NCBI GenBank assembly: GCA_016928295.1
Contig: JAFGLA010000078.1
Coordinates: forward strand, 1-60,772
DNA length: 60,772 nt
From: Opitutales bacterium
GTDB taxonomy: Bacteria > Verrucomicrobiota > Verrucomicrobiia > Opitutales > Oceanipulchritudinaceae
Direction of reading: 5' to 3'
The translations under genes were made by a program, and so were the position numbers. Positions 24,214 to 33,762 of the stretch are shown here, in pieces (within the stretch, counting starts at the first letter, position 1; every line of letters starts with the position of its first letter). Below the pieces are notes generated by a model, which did no database searches, was not told the origin of the DNA, and saw only the letters and a program-made list of their open reading frames with translations.

Positions 24214-24963
24214 CTATTCTTCGTCTTCGACAAGGCCCTCGGCGATGTCGTCGTTGGAGTAAACGTTCTGCACGTCGTCCAAGCCGTCGAGCGCGTCAAC
24301 GAGCCTCATCAGCTTGCGGGCCGTGTCGGCGTCGCCCACGGGGATTTCGCTCGTGGGGATGTAGGCGATTTCGCTCTGGTCGGGGCTTATGCCGGCCTCT
24401 TCAAGAGCCTGGGACACGGTGTCGAACTCGCTGATCGGGCAGAGAACTTCGTAGGCTTCGCCCTCGCTCTTCATGTCCTCGGCACCATTTTCGAGCACCA
24501 GCTCCATGAGCTTGTCCTCGGCAATCTTTTCCTTGTCGATGAAGAACTGGCCCTGCTTGTTGAAGAAGCGGGTAAGAGAGCCCGGGCCTGCCAGATTGCC
24601 GCCGTGCTTGGAAAATGTGCTGCGAACCTCGGAGGCTGAACGGTTCTTGTTATCCGTGGTGACGACAACCATGATGCCGACGCCGCCCGGGCCGTAGCCT
24701 TCGTAAAGAAGCTCAAAATACTCCACACCCGGAAGTTCGCCGGTGCCCTTTTTAATGGCGCGATCGACGTTTTCGGCAGGCATGTTCGCCGCCTTGGCCT
24801 TGGCAAGCAGGGTGCGAAGGCGTGCGTTTGAACCGGGATCTCCACCACCGCTCTTTGCGGCGAGTGTCAGATCTTTGCTGATCATCGAGAATATTTTACC
24901 GCGCTTGGCGTCTATGACAGCCTTGTGGCGCTTGGTCGTGGCCCATTTACTATGTCCTGACAT
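24214..24963 (-). CDS. yebC: YebC/PmpR-family protein
   Basis: 249 residues with the invariant N-terminus MSGHSKWATTKRHKAVIDAK and the motifs ARLRTLLAKAKAANMPAENV, YEGYGPGGVGIMVV and TDNKNRSASEVRSTF. Members are transcription regulators or, by more recent work, factors that help ribosomes through proline stretches. The cytosolic acidic C-terminus (DDIAEGLVEDEE) is usual. No ruvC or other Holliday-junction gene is adjacent, unlike in many bacteria. Confidence 0.95.
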   Translation of the reverse strand: MSGHSKWATTKRHKAVIDAKRGKIFSMISKDLTLAAKSGGGDPGSNARLRTLLAKAKAANMPAENVDRAIKKGTGELPGVEYFELLYEGYGPGGVGIMVVVTTDNKNRSASEVRSTFSKHGGNLAGPGSLTRFFNKQGQFFIDKEKIAEDKLMELVLENGAEDMKSEGEAYEVLCPISEFDTVSQALEEAGISPDQSEIAYIPTSEIPVGDADTARKLMRLVDALDGLDDVQNVYSNDDIAEGLVEDEE

Positions 24964-25159
24964 TGTGAAAATTGAGTCGGGGTTCGGATAATACTTTGGC
25001 CGCCCAGCCTAGAGCCTGAGCCGTAATGCGTCAATTCCGGATATTTTCCTTTGTAAGGCATCTCCCCCTTTGCTTGCAGCATCGTTCTCTCTGGGGTATG
25101 ACAGGGTAAACGCGCAAGCGTGATTTGGCGTCTTTGTGCAGCAATGGACTCAGCCAGTT

Positions 25160-26053
25160 ATGAAAAAGCACAGCCATTCAGAACTTCTTGGCCGACACCT
25201 GACCGAGCCGCTCAAGCCGGAGCCTACGGGCGCAAAAGCCGTTCTCGGGAAACTGCCGGACATACGCGCAGTCATTTTCGACATCTACGGAACGCTCTTT
25301 GTGTCAGGAAGCGGAGACATTGGCGTATCCGCCGCGCAGAACAAGGCGCAGTCCATGCTCGCCGCGCTGGGCAGGGCGGGCATTCATTCTTCAGAGGAGA
25401 AAGGCGAGCTGCTCGCGAGTCTGTTTTTGCAGTACATACAAAAGGCTCAGGACGTTTTGCGGGATCGCGGAGTGCAGTTTCCCGAAGTAGAAATACGCGA
25501 AGTATGGAGGGATTTTCTGCAAACGGTCCTAAGCAGCGAGCTTGCCGAGGGAGGTATGCCCGATGATGAGGGTATCGAGGCCCTTGCCATCGAATACGAG
25601 TGCCTTGTGAACCCCGTCTGGCCTATGCCCGGGCTTGGGGACTGCCTTGCCTCTCTGCACGAATCCCACCTTTTGACGGGCATAGTGTCCAACGCGCAGT
25701 TCTTTACTCCGCCGCTATTCGAGTGCTTTCTCGGGCGCAGTGTCGAGGAGTTGGATTTCGAGCCGAGCTGCACCATCTATTCCTACGTATTGCGCGAGGC
25801 CAAGCCCTCCCAGCAGTTGTTCGAACTGCTCGAAGCGGGGCTTCGCGAGCACGGCTTCAAGCCCGGGCAGGCCCTGTACATCGGCAACGACATGCGTAAC
25901 GACATCGCTCCCGCAGCCGCGCTAGGCTTCAAAACCTGCCTCTTTGCGGGCGACAAACGTTCGCTGCGCCTTCGGGAGGGCGACCCGATTGCGCAAGGGG
26001 TGAAACCGGACAGAATTATAACCGAGCTGCGCCAGATTGAAGAGATTGTGTGA
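25160..26053 (+). CDS. HAD-superfamily hydrolase
   Basis: 297 residues from ATG 25160 (a GTG at 25136 is the alternative). HAD motif I is VIFDIYGTLF (nucleophile Asp plus the +2 position changed to Tyr: DIYGT instead of DxDGT). Motif II is GIVSNAQ, motif III Lys is in LREAKPSQQLFELL, motif IV is ALYIGNDMRNDIAPAAALG. The cap is helical and about 130 residues, as in subfamily I. Tyr at the +2 position, in place of the acid/base Asp, is a known variant and may mean a phosphatase with altered mechanism. Substrate unknown. The 73 bp to ribH leaves co-transcription possible. Confidence 0.82.
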   Translation: MKKHSHSELLGRHLTEPLKPEPTGAKAVLGKLPDIRAVIFDIYGTLFVSGSGDIGVSAAQNKAQSMLAALGRAGIHSSEEKGELLASLFLQYIQKAQDVLRDRGVQFPEVEIREVWRDFLQTVLSSELAEGGMPDDEGIEALAIEYECLVNPVWPMPGLGDCLASLHESHLLTGIVSNAQFFTPPLFECFLGRSVEELDFEPSCTIYSYVLREAKPSQQLFELLEAGLREHGFKPGQALYIGNDMRNDIAPAAALGFKTCLFAGDKRSLRLREGDPIAQGVKPDRIITELRQIEEIV

Positions 26054-26158
26054 GCCTCAACCCTGCAAAGGGCGTAAAAACACTTCCGACAGCGCAAGCA
26101 CGCGCGCAAGCGCAATTGACTGCCAGTGCCCGCATCGCATAGGCTTTCGGATTTTACC

Positions 26159-26719
26159 ATGAGCGACATACCTCTAGAAGCAGTGAACGTTGACGGCGAG
26201 GGCCTGCGTTTTGGCATTGTGGCCTCGCGCTACAACAAGGACTACGTCGATGCATTGCTCGAAAGCGCGCTGCGCACCTTGGACAAGGCCGGAGTGCGGG
26301 CCGAAGACATCGAGACTATCCGCGTTCCGGGCGCTCTGGAGGCTCCTTTTGTTGCCGGAATGCTCGCTTCGAGCGGAGAGTTCGACTGCCTCATCGTTCT
26401 GGGCGTAATAATCAAGGGCGACACAAGCCACCACGACGTAATCGCCCGATCCACGGCGGAAGCCTTTCAGCGCATTTCCCGCGAGAGCGAAGTGCCGATA
26501 ATAAACGGCGTTCTGGACGTTAACAACGAGGAGCAGGCCAAACTGCGCTGCATGGGCAAGATGGACCGCGGGGCGGAGTTTGCCACAAGCGCGCTCGAAA
26601 TGGCCGACCTCAAGGTGCAGCTTGTCCGCCGTCTGGACGAAATCTACGGCTCCGGCCACGACGATGACGACTGGGGTAGCTTCTTCGACAACGACGGCGA
26701 CAGCCCCTGGAAATCATAG
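26159..26719 (+). CDS. ribH: 6,7-dimethyl-8-ribityllumazine synthase
   Basis: Penultimate step of riboflavin synthesis. 185 residues from ATG 26159. Seen: IVASRYNKDYVDALLESAL, the substrate loop VPGALEAPF, VLGVIIKGDTSHHDVIA with the catalytic His of the SHHD pair, and IINGVLDVNNEEQAKLR. The C-terminus carries an unusual Asp/Gly-rich tail of about 23 residues (GSGHDDDDWGSFFDNDGDSP) beyond the family core. No other rib gene in the window. Confidence 0.93.
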   Translation: MSDIPLEAVNVDGEGLRFGIVASRYNKDYVDALLESALRTLDKAGVRAEDIETIRVPGALEAPFVAGMLASSGEFDCLIVLGVIIKGDTSHHDVIARSTAEAFQRISRESEVPIINGVLDVNNEEQAKLRCMGKMDRGAEFATSALEMADLKVQLVRRLDEIYGSGHDDDDWGSFFDNDGDSPWKS

Positions 26720-26843
26720 TGGTAGGCAAGGGCGCGTTTTCAACCGAACGGTCTTCGGAATGGGGGCTGTCTTTCCATACTGCGTTTGCCCTTGCAATGG
26801 GGGAGGCTCGCAGGGATAATTCTTAACCGTAAGACGATCGCCT

Positions 26844-28688
26844 ATGGCCATTCACCGCTCAGACCTAAGTGCTGCATCCAAATACACATGCAGACTTTGC
26901 CGTCTGGAGTTTCTTCCCATTGTGAAGACCATCAGGGACTATGATCGCGGCAAGGCGAGGGCGGATCTCAAGGCTGGCGTCAACGTGGCGCTTCTGGCCT
27001 TTCCCCAGTCGATGGCATACGCTGTAATCGCCGGACTGCCCATTTTCTACGGCCTTTTTACGGAGATTTTCGCCGGTATATTCGGGCCGCTCTTCAGCGG
27101 TTCGCGCTTTATTATCGCCGGTGCCACGAATGCGACGGCTGTGCTCTTTTTCGGCACGATGCTGGCTCTTGGCATCTCGCAGAACGAGGTGATGAGCGTC
27201 ATCCCGCTGCTGCTCGTGATGGTGAGCCTGTTCATCATGATAGGGGCCGCCCTCGGCGCGGCCAACCTGCTGCAATTTGTATCGCGAAGCGTGATAACGG
27301 GATACATTACGGCGGCTTCGCTTTTCATCATCGTCAACCAAAGCTCGAAGGTGTTCGGCGTGCATGTCGAGGTGGAGCGCGGGTTCACGCTCTTCGGCCT
27401 CGCGTGGAAGACACTTCTCGCCATCCCGCACTCCCATTTGCCGACGCTTCTTCTCAGCGCGGTTACGGCCATATGCTACGTAGTCTTGGAGAAAAAGCTG
27501 CCCAAGCTGCCGAACGTGGCGCTGATTCTCGTTCTGATGTCGGTCCTTGGAGAGCTATTAAACCGCGCCATTGCAGCCTTTGAGCCGCTTGCGCAATTCG
27601 GCCCCATCGCAAGGCTCGACGGCATAAGCCCGGGCGCTCTTGTTCTGCACCTTCCGCACTTCAGCCTTGCAGGCGTCAACATGCTGCTGCAACCGGCGCT
27701 CGTCATCGCCTTTCTCTGCACTCTCGAAGCTGTCTCCGTCGGCAAGAGCGTGGCCGCAAAGGCGGGTCAAAAGCTCGACGTAGGGCGGGAACTGTTCGGC
27801 ATCGGCACTGCCAACATGGCCAGCGCCCTCTGGGGCGGTATGCCCGTTTCCGGCTCGCCCGTGCGCAGCCAGCTCAACTGGACAAGCGGCGCGTCCACCC
27901 CGCTTGCGAACATTTACAGCAGCTTCATGGTGCTGGCGGCCCTGTTCCTGATAGGCCCCATGACGCGCTTCATCCCGACCGGCGCGCTGGGCACACTCAT
28001 CGTATTCATCGGCTTCTCGCTCATAAATACGCGAGTCATACGGGTTGTCATGAAAAGCACACGGGGCGACGCGCTGACATTCTTTGTCACCTTCGTTTCT
28101 GCGCTCATCGTGAGGCTGGACCTTGCGATAATACTCGGCACGGTGACGAGTATCGCCATGTTCCTGAAGAAGGCCGCAGTGCCCCAGCTAGTCGAATACG
28201 GTGCAAACGAGGAGGGCGTGCTCGCCCCGCTGGACAAGCCCGACATTCAGCCCGCAGGGGTGCAGACCATTGCCGTCATGCATGTGGAAGGAGACCTATT
28301 TTTCGGTGCTGCCGAACTCTTTCGCGACCAGATGCGCCGCATTTGCGAGGACAAGGGTCTTAAAATCATCATTCTAAAGCTCCGCAACGCACACCATTTG
28401 GACGCTACGAGCATTCTGGCCCTTGAGGAACTGATTCGTTACATGCGGGAAAACGACCGCACGCTTCTAGTGTCCGAAGCGCGGGAGGAAACGCTTAAAA
28501 TCTTCGAGCGCAGCGGGCTGGCGGAAGTCGTGGGCAAGGAGAACATTTTCCCGGACGACTTGCGCAACAGCACCCTGCCCACGGCGCGCGCCTTGAAAAG
28601 GGCCAGAGAGCTGCTTCACACAAGGGATGCGCACATCAGCATCGTGCTCGGCGTCCAAAAGCGCATGGACAAGCCCGAGGAAAAGTAG
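26844..28688 (+). CDS. SulP-family anion transporter
   Basis: A 614-residue inner-membrane carrier. After a short cytoplasmic N-terminus with KTIRDYDRGKARADLKAG comes the family signature ALLAFPQSMAYAVIAGLPIF, then 10-12 helices, and a C-terminal STAS domain (about 470-590) with GDLFFGAAELFRDQM and LRNAHHLDATSILALEELI. SulP members carry sulfate, bicarbonate or dicarboxylates; the sequence alone does not decide. It has no carbonic anhydrase fused or adjacent. Monocistronic; an inverted-repeat element starts 18 bp after the stop. Confidence 0.92.
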   Translation: MAIHRSDLSAASKYTCRLCRLEFLPIVKTIRDYDRGKARADLKAGVNVALLAFPQSMAYAVIAGLPIFYGLFTEIFAGIFGPLFSGSRFIIAGATNATAVLFFGTMLALGISQNEVMSVIPLLLVMVSLFIMIGAALGAANLLQFVSRSVITGYITAASLFIIVNQSSKVFGVHVEVERGFTLFGLAWKTLLAIPHSHLPTLLLSAVTAICYVVLEKKLPKLPNVALILVLMSVLGELLNRAIAAFEPLAQFGPIARLDGISPGALVLHLPHFSLAGVNMLLQPALVIAFLCTLEAVSVGKSVAAKAGQKLDVGRELFGIGTANMASALWGGMPVSGSPVRSQLNWTSGASTPLANIYSSFMVLAALFLIGPMTRFIPTGALGTLIVFIGFSLINTRVIRVVMKSTRGDALTFFVTFVSALIVRLDLAIILGTVTSIAMFLKKAAVPQLVEYGANEEGVLAPLDKPDIQPAGVQTIAVMHVEGDLFFGAAELFRDQMRRICEDKGLKIIILKLRNAHHLDATSILALEELIRYMRENDRTLLVSEAREETLKIFERSGLAEVVGKENIFPDDLRNSTLPTARALKRARELLHTRDAHISIVLGVQKRMDKPEEK

Positions 28689-28706
28689 GTGCGTGCGGAA
28701 ATCATT

Positions 28707-28875
28707 CTAAGGAGCGTTTGCAAATAGGCGGACCGAGGAGGAGGGATGGATTTCCGGGATAAAAATCAGAACATGAGGCGATGTGAATCGGGATTCCCAG
28801 AGGCGAATGGGTTGGTTTTTAGCCATAAAGACACCCGCATTCCGACGGGAGTTCTATTTGCAAACGCTCCCTAAG
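28707..28875. repeat. Dispersed inverted-repeat element, longest copy (169 bp)
   Basis: The ends are AGGAGCGTTTGCAAATAG on the left and CTATTTGCAAACGCTCCC on the right, each bordered outside by TA. Inside the right end is the hairpin CCCGT-N6-GCGGG (minus strand). The minus-strand middle shares GGAAATCCATCCC and CTCGGTCCGCC with the copy at 41696. It occupies the gap between the convergent SulP and symporter genes. No transposase frame inside. The rest of the gap 28689-29000 holds only the hairpin at 28931. Confidence 0.85.
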
Positions 28876-28930
28876 CCATTGTTTGGGCTTCCGCCTAATG
28901 GGGGCTTAACTTTGTTTGCCAGATAACGTG

Positions 28931-28964
28931 AAGGCCGACCCCGTGGGAACCAGGGGTCGGCCTT
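28931..28964 (-). terminator. GC-rich hairpin downstream of the GPH symporter
   Basis: Perfect 12-bp stem AAGGCCGACCCC / GGGGTCGGCCTT with a 10-base loop. No T-run on either side, so termination is likely but not certain. Confidence 0.6.
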
Positions 28965-29000
28965 CTGCTTGGAGGGGTTCCAGGCGTTAAAGAAAGAGAA

Positions 29001-30509
29001 CTAGACCTTGCCGCGCATCGCTTCGAGGTTGTCGCGCAGCTCGTGCATCTTCTCCTTGCTGAGCGGGAACTTGATGATGGCAATAACGGCTCCGATCAGG
29101 AACACGACAGGTACCGACGAGAGCATTATGCGTATCCAGAGAATCGTCTCCGCGGTTTGTGCTCCCTTCAATTCGGCATCGAAGCCCGTGAACGTCAAAA
29201 TATAGCCCGAGGCACCGGCACCAAGAGCCATGCCGACTTTGGAAATCCAGCTCTGGCAGGCCGAGAAGGAGCCTTCGCGGCGCTTGCCCGTCTCCAGTTC
29301 GTCGTAGTCGATCACGTCCGTAAGCAGGGAGTGGTAAATTGTCCAGAATCCCGCACCCGTGAAGGCCACGCATCCGCAGGCCAGTAGCTGCATCCACGGA
29401 TAGTTCGGGTTATAAAACCACCAGTCGCCGATGAAGGCGCCGATGGCCATTATCAGGACGAGCGTCATCGCGTGGCGCTTGCCGAACCACTTGGAAATCA
29501 TCGTATAGAACGGTATGCCGCAGAAGCCGAAGACCATGCCCGCGATACCCATCTTGAAGTTCCATGCAGCGCCGAGGGCCAAATCTCCCTGGCAGACGTA
29601 ATAGAGCGTGTTGTAGTAACCGAGGATGCCCACCATGCTGGTGCCGAGGCCGTAAGCGAGAACCATGACAAGCAGGCTCCGGAAGGGCTTACAGGCGATG
29701 GCCTTGAAGATGGTGTCCACAATGGGCAGCTTCTCCTGCTTGCGGGCCACGATGTTCTTGTAGTAACGCTCCTTTAGCAGGAAAAACATCGCAATTGCCG
29801 AAACCGCGATAATCGAGCCGAGTATCACGCTGTAAACCTGCGCGCCCAAAAGAATGTTTGGTTCTTCGCCCTTGCCCCAGGCATCCGTGCTTGTAAAGAG
29901 CAGCGTCACGCGCTCGACAACGTTGCCCAAATTAGCACCGTCCCAAGCTGCCAGTGTCGTGAATTGTGCGGCGAAGAACATGGCCAGCTCGGGCATTTTC
30001 TGGATGGCGTTGCGGACGGCCATCAGCTTTGTGCGCTCGTTGTAATCGGGCGTCATCTCCATGCCTATGCCCGTCCACGCCATTATGAACGAGCTTGTGA
30101 ACATGATATATATGGCCGAACTGATGGCCATATACGTTATGTAGTGCACGTTGCTCCAGCCCTGATCCACAGCGTAGAGGAAAGGCATCGACAGGCCCGT
30201 CAACAGACCGCCTATCAGTATGTATGGCCTGCGGCGGCCCCAGCGACTGCGCGTATTGTCGGAAAGCCAGCCAAAGAGCGGGTCGGTTACCGCGTCCCAT
30301 AGGCGGTTCACCATCAGCAAAGTGCTTATCCAGTGAGTGGGGACGAAAAGGAAGACGTTAAAGACCTGAAAGGCGAAAGTGTTGTAGAGCCACTGGCCCC
30401 ACATGTCCATGAATGAACCAAGGCCGTAGCCTATCTTTTGCGGGACGGGTATGTGGTCGCTGGGGTTGGCCTGCTCGTTGGCAGGCACGGACGCGGGTAG
30501 TGAGGCCAT
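29001..30509 (-). CDS. GPH-family sugar:cation symporter (MFS superfamily)
   Basis: 502 residues, 12 transmembrane helices. Features of the glycoside-pentoside-hexuronide group: PQKIGYGLGSFMDMWGQWLY at the start, LMVNRLWDAVTDPLFGWLSD with the conserved Asp residues of helix II, NTRSRWGRRRPYILIGG, and YDELETGKRREGSF in the central-to-late loop. These carriers import oligosaccharides or uronides with H+ or Na+. A GH43 glycosidase 1.7 kb away and the CE15 esterase suggest a plant-polysaccharide product, but there is no shared operon to prove it. Confidence 0.9.
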   Translation of the reverse strand: MASLPASVPANEQANPSDHIPVPQKIGYGLGSFMDMWGQWLYNTFAFQVFNVFLFVPTHWISTLLMVNRLWDAVTDPLFGWLSDNTRSRWGRRRPYILIGGLLTGLSMPFLYAVDQGWSNVHYITYMAISSAIYIMFTSSFIMAWTGIGMEMTPDYNERTKLMAVRNAIQKMPELAMFFAAQFTTLAAWDGANLGNVVERVTLLFTSTDAWGKGEEPNILLGAQVYSVILGSIIAVSAIAMFFLLKERYYKNIVARKQEKLPIVDTIFKAIACKPFRSLLVMVLAYGLGTSMVGILGYYNTLYYVCQGDLALGAAWNFKMGIAGMVFGFCGIPFYTMISKWFGKRHAMTLVLIMAIGAFIGDWWFYNPNYPWMQLLACGCVAFTGAGFWTIYHSLLTDVIDYDELETGKRREGSFSACQSWISKVGMALGAGASGYILTFTGFDAELKGAQTAETILWIRIMLSSVPVVFLIGAVIAIIKFPLSKEKMHELRDNLEAMRGKV

Positions 30510-30778
30510 TCCGTGTAAGTATCTTAGTGGGGTGAATACGAAAGGGGTGAGAACTTTGCCGAGTAAAGGACGGCTCTACCAGCCGCGCAAGGTAAAAGAG
30601 CTGGGTTTAACGTTAAATCTGCGGCTTGCGGAGTGTTTCCCCGTCATTGTGGAAGCGTGTGATTCGGCTAGTTTGGTAGGGTTTGCAGTGCTTTGTGCGC
30701 ATACGGTTCCACCGTTTGCAGGCAGGGCGTGTTTTTTAGCTCTCGCCGCGAGGGGACTTTGTCTCTAGCTTTTGCGGC

Positions 30779-31220
30779 GGTTCTCAGGGTCAGGCGCATT
30801 CGCTTCCGTTGGCGGTTCTTTCCGCTGCGCGGGAGAGGAAAGTCCGGACACCACAGGGCAGGATTCCCCGTGAAAGCGGGGGCAGCGGCATCCGCGAGGG
30901 GCTGTTGACGGCTCAGTGCAACAGAAAACAAACCGCCGCGATGTGGCTTCGGCCTTCGTCGCGGTAAGGGTGAAAAGGTGGGGTAAAAGCCCACCGCCGC
31001 GGGCGGCAACGAACGCGGGCAGGGTAAACCCAATCCGGTGCAAGACCAAATAAGGAATCGGACGGCCCGTCTCATGATTCCGGGTTGGTCGCATCCGCCT
31101 TAAGGGGCGGGGCAGCTTCGGGCCGCAAGGCCGACTGGGGCGTGCAGATAAATGAGTGCGCGTCTTTTGCTGCGAAAGCGGCAAGGACGAACAGAATCCG
31201 GCTTACTCACCCTGGGAACC
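30779..31220 (+). ncRNA. rnpB: RNase P RNA (bacterial type A)
   Basis: Catalytic RNA that trims tRNA 5' leaders. Seen: GAGGAAAGTCCGGACACC and CACAGGGCAGG (P4 5' strand region), GGTAAGGGTGAAAAGGTGGGGTAAGAG-type P10-P11 region (AGGGTGAAAAGGTGGGGTAA, AAGCCCACCG), CAATCCGGTGCAAGACCAAATA, and ACAGAATCCGGCTTACTCA near the 3' end. P1 pairs GGTTCTCAGGGT (30779-30790) with ACCCTGGGAACC (31209-31220), which fixes the ends to within a few bases. About 442 nt, on the long side, mostly from a GC-rich extension around 31100-31190. Confidence 0.95.
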
Positions 31221-31302
31221 ACTTTTCAATCCTTCGCCCGCATTGGGCAAGTAAACTCTCCAAGCTTGCCCGATGAGGAAGGATGCGCAATAGTTGCCTG
31301 CA

Positions 31303-32145
31303 ATGAGCCGTTTTCGCACACTTCTTTCCACGCTTTCCCTTTTCGCCTCCGCCAGCGCGTATGCCGCGCCGGATTTGCAGATAAGCGATTTGCTTGGAAA
31401 CAGCATCGAGAGCGTATTGCCAGCGGGTGCGAGCTTCGGCTTTTCGGGCAGCATCGTTTCGCTTGAGCAACTAAAGAAGGGCGAAACCCGGCTCGTAATT
31501 GCGGCCATACCGGACGGGCAATCCCTGCCGGAGGACATGATATGCATCCCCTTCGCCTTTGACGTAGTGAGCGTCGTTGTGAACAACTCCAACCCGCTCA
31601 AGGAGATACACGTCGCGCAACTGGCCCGCATATACTCTGCAAGCTCCGACTCTGCGGACAAGTGGGGGCAAGTCGGCCTTGCCGATGCGTGGAAGGAACG
31701 CCGCATCAGCGCCTGCCTGCCGCCGCAGTCCGAGTGGGTCACGATGCAGATTTTTGACAAGAACATCATGGGCGGGGCCGCCCTTCGCGAAGGGGTGACG
31801 ATTATTCCCACCCGCGCCGTTCTTGAACAAACAGTGCGCGAGCAGAGCCAGAGCATTGTCATCATTCGCGGCGTGAACATTCCCGACGGCGGCAAGACCC
31901 TTGCAATCACGCGCGGGAGCGGTGCGGACTCATATTCATACCAACCCACAGAATCGGGCATCTTTTTTGGCGACTACTTCCTTCGCCTGCCCTTTTACAT
32001 AGTCCTTCGCAAAGACGCCTCCGAAGAAACGCGGGCGCTGGCCGCGGAGCTACTTTCGGACAATGTAGCCGCCGCTTTGGCCAAGGCCGGCTTTGTCCCC
32101 GCGCCAAAGAGCGAACGCGCGCCGGAACTGTATCTTGCCAAGTGA
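31303..32145 (+). CDS. Periplasmic substrate-binding protein, PstS-like fold
   Basis: 280 residues with a signal peptide (MSRFRTLLSTLSLFASASAYA). The mature part follows the type-II binding-protein order: IVSLEQLKKGETRLVIAA, ICIPFAFDVVSVVVNNSNPL and KEIHVAQLARIYSASSDSAD (the NP-x(n)-T/LaxIF pattern of PstS-like proteins). It lacks the clear phosphate-binding SGTR motif, so the ligand is uncertain, and no permease or ATPase genes are adjacent. It starts 82 bp after rnpB. The ATG at 31303 is preferred to an in-frame TTG nine bases earlier. Confidence 0.7.
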   Translation: MSRFRTLLSTLSLFASASAYAAPDLQISDLLGNSIESVLPAGASFGFSGSIVSLEQLKKGETRLVIAAIPDGQSLPEDMICIPFAFDVVSVVVNNSNPLKEIHVAQLARIYSASSDSADKWGQVGLADAWKERRISACLPPQSEWVTMQIFDKNIMGGAALREGVTIIPTRAVLEQTVREQSQSIVIIRGVNIPDGGKTLAITRGSGADSYSYQPTESGIFFGDYFLRLPFYIVLRKDASEETRALAAELLSDNVAAALAKAGFVPAPKSERAPELYLAK

Positions 32146-32199
32146 ACCGCTCCTTGCGTGTAGCCGGAACGTGCCGCGAGTAGGAATCAATCGAACGCT

Positions 32200-33762
32200 C
32201 TATTCCCGCCGGTCGGAGAAGTGGAACCAGTCCACATCAACGTATCCGCCGTCTGGTGCGGCGTTGTAGCAGAAAACGGCATACTGCGGCCCTTGGAATG
32301 TGCCCGTTCTCCAGTCGTAGGCCAGCGGGAAGACTCCGCCGTGTTCGGTCCACGTCAGCCCGTCCAGGCTGTATGAACAACGGGCAGAAGCCGCTTCAAA
32401 GTCCATCTTGGTTCGCAGATACACGATCCCTCTTTCAAGCGGTAGCCTTGCCGCAGAATTGCGCACGAATCTGCCCTCGGGCGTATCCTCCACAATCTCC
32501 ATCCCAAGGCTCAGGGAGCCGTCCTGTTCGCAAAAAACTACGATTCCGCCGCAGAACTTGCCAAGGCTTCCGAACCCGCAGACGTCTCCCGGGCGCAGGT
32601 TTGAGAGGTCCATTTTCACCACCGCGCTGCTCCATGGCCCCTGTCCCTTTTGAGTGATGGTGTTTCGCGCTGTCCACAGTTCGTCTGCCTTCGTTGCCTT
32701 CAGGCGCAACCAGCCCTGCCTTTGTGCAAGGGACCAGAGCGAGTTGTCGGGATTGTGATTCCAAGCCCACTGAAGACCAAGGCGCGGCGAATCAAACTCG
32801 TCCGAAGTCTCGGGTTGGGCTACCGCCTGCCCTTGCACGGGCTTGGCGGCCACTGCGGGCACCTGCATGGGCGCGTCGGGCGTTCCCCAGACGGGCCAAT
32901 CGTCCTCCCAGTAAATGGGGCTAATCTGCGTCATGCGCCCGATGGCTCCGCTGTCGCGGTGTGCAAAGCCGTACCAGCGCCCGTCGGGCAGGTCCACGAG
33001 TGCGCCCTGATGTCCGCCGCTTTGCGTGTCTATCTGGTTGCGGGTTTCCCAAGGGCCGCGCAAATCCCTCGCTCTTGAAACGGTCATCCCAAGGCGCGAT
33101 GGGATGGCGTTAAAGAGGTAATACCATTCGCCGCGGCGGATGAGCTTGGAGCCTTCGGCCCCCTTGTTGAAGTAAATGTTTTCTTGTGCCGTAACCGCGT
33201 CCAGCCCTTCGTTTAGGGTGAAAAGTGAAAGTGTGCCGTCCGAACAGGCGGAGCTAAGTATGTATGCGCTCCCGTCAGGCTCGAAATGCAGCGCGGGGTC
33301 GAAGGCTTCAACGCCAATCTCGCGGAATGTCCAAGGGCCTTCCGGCTTTTCACTGCGGTAAATGCGCGTTGCTTGCCCAACGGGCGTCACGGCTACGTAG
33401 AAAACGCCGTCGCGGTAGCGAAGACTGGGCGCGAACATGCCTCTGCGGTAGTCGCCGCCGTCCTCAAGGTCGTATTTGGGGTTGCCGTCGAGGCGCGGGA
33501 TTATGTGCGTGACAATCTCCCAGTTGACGAGGTCTTTTGAGTGCAGAAGCCTTAGCGCGGGAGAGTTGACGAAAGTGGTCGTCACAAAGAAGAAGTCATC
33601 TTTAACGCGGATTATGTCCGGGTCCGGGTAGTCGGCGTAAAGGGGCGGATTGGTGAAAGTCCCGTCGCCGTTGTCGGACTGCCACGCGCTGGCCGCGGTC
33701 GGCAGGGCGAGAATGGCGCAGGCGGCGAGGGCACTGTATGATGCCGCGATACGTAGCTTCAT
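32200..33762 (-). CDS. Secreted glycoside hydrolase family 43 enzyme
   Basis: 520 residues with a signal peptide (SALAACAILALPTAASA). The five-bladed propeller begins with LYADYPDPDIIRVKDDFFFV, holding the general-base Asp of GH43. The pKa-modulating Asp lies near VEAFDPALHFEPDGSAYIL, and the acid Glu probably in FNKGAEGSKLIRRGEWYYLF. The HxG motif is SGGHQGALVDLPDGRWYGF. The last 200 residues form the beta-sandwich often found with arabinofuranosidase/xylosidase subfamilies. The likely substrate is arabinoxylan side chains or xylo-oligomers (inferred). ATG at 33762, with AACTACCCC four bases upstream. Confidence 0.9.
   Translation of the reverse strand: MKLRIAASYSALAACAILALPTAASAWQSDNGDGTFTNPPLYADYPDPDIIRVKDDFFFVTTTFVNSPALRLLHSKDLVNWEIVTHIIPRLDGNPKYDLEDGGDYRRGMFAPSLRYRDGVFYVAVTPVGQATRIYRSEKPEGPWTFREIGVEAFDPALHFEPDGSAYILSSACSDGTLSLFTLNEGLDAVTAQENIYFNKGAEGSKLIRRGEWYYLFNAIPSRLGMTVSRARDLRGPWETRNQIDTQSGGHQGALVDLPDGRWYGFAHRDSGAIGRMTQISPIYWEDDWPVWGTPDAPMQVPAVAAKPVQGQAVAQPETSDEFDSPRLGLQWAWNHNPDNSLWSLAQRQGWLRLKATKADELWTARNTITQKGQGPWSSAVVKMDLSNLRPGDVCGFGSLGKFCGGIVVFCEQDGSLSLGMEIVEDTPEGRFVRNSAARLPLERGIVYLRTKMDFEAASARCSYSLDGLTWTEHGGVFPLAYDWRTGTFQGPQYAVFCYNAAPDGGYVDVDWFHFSDRRE

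Noticed and set aside
30451-30768. A 105-codon frame upstream of rnpB
   Set aside because: It begins inside the symporter gene antisense and shows no domain; the interval is more likely the rnpB promoter region.
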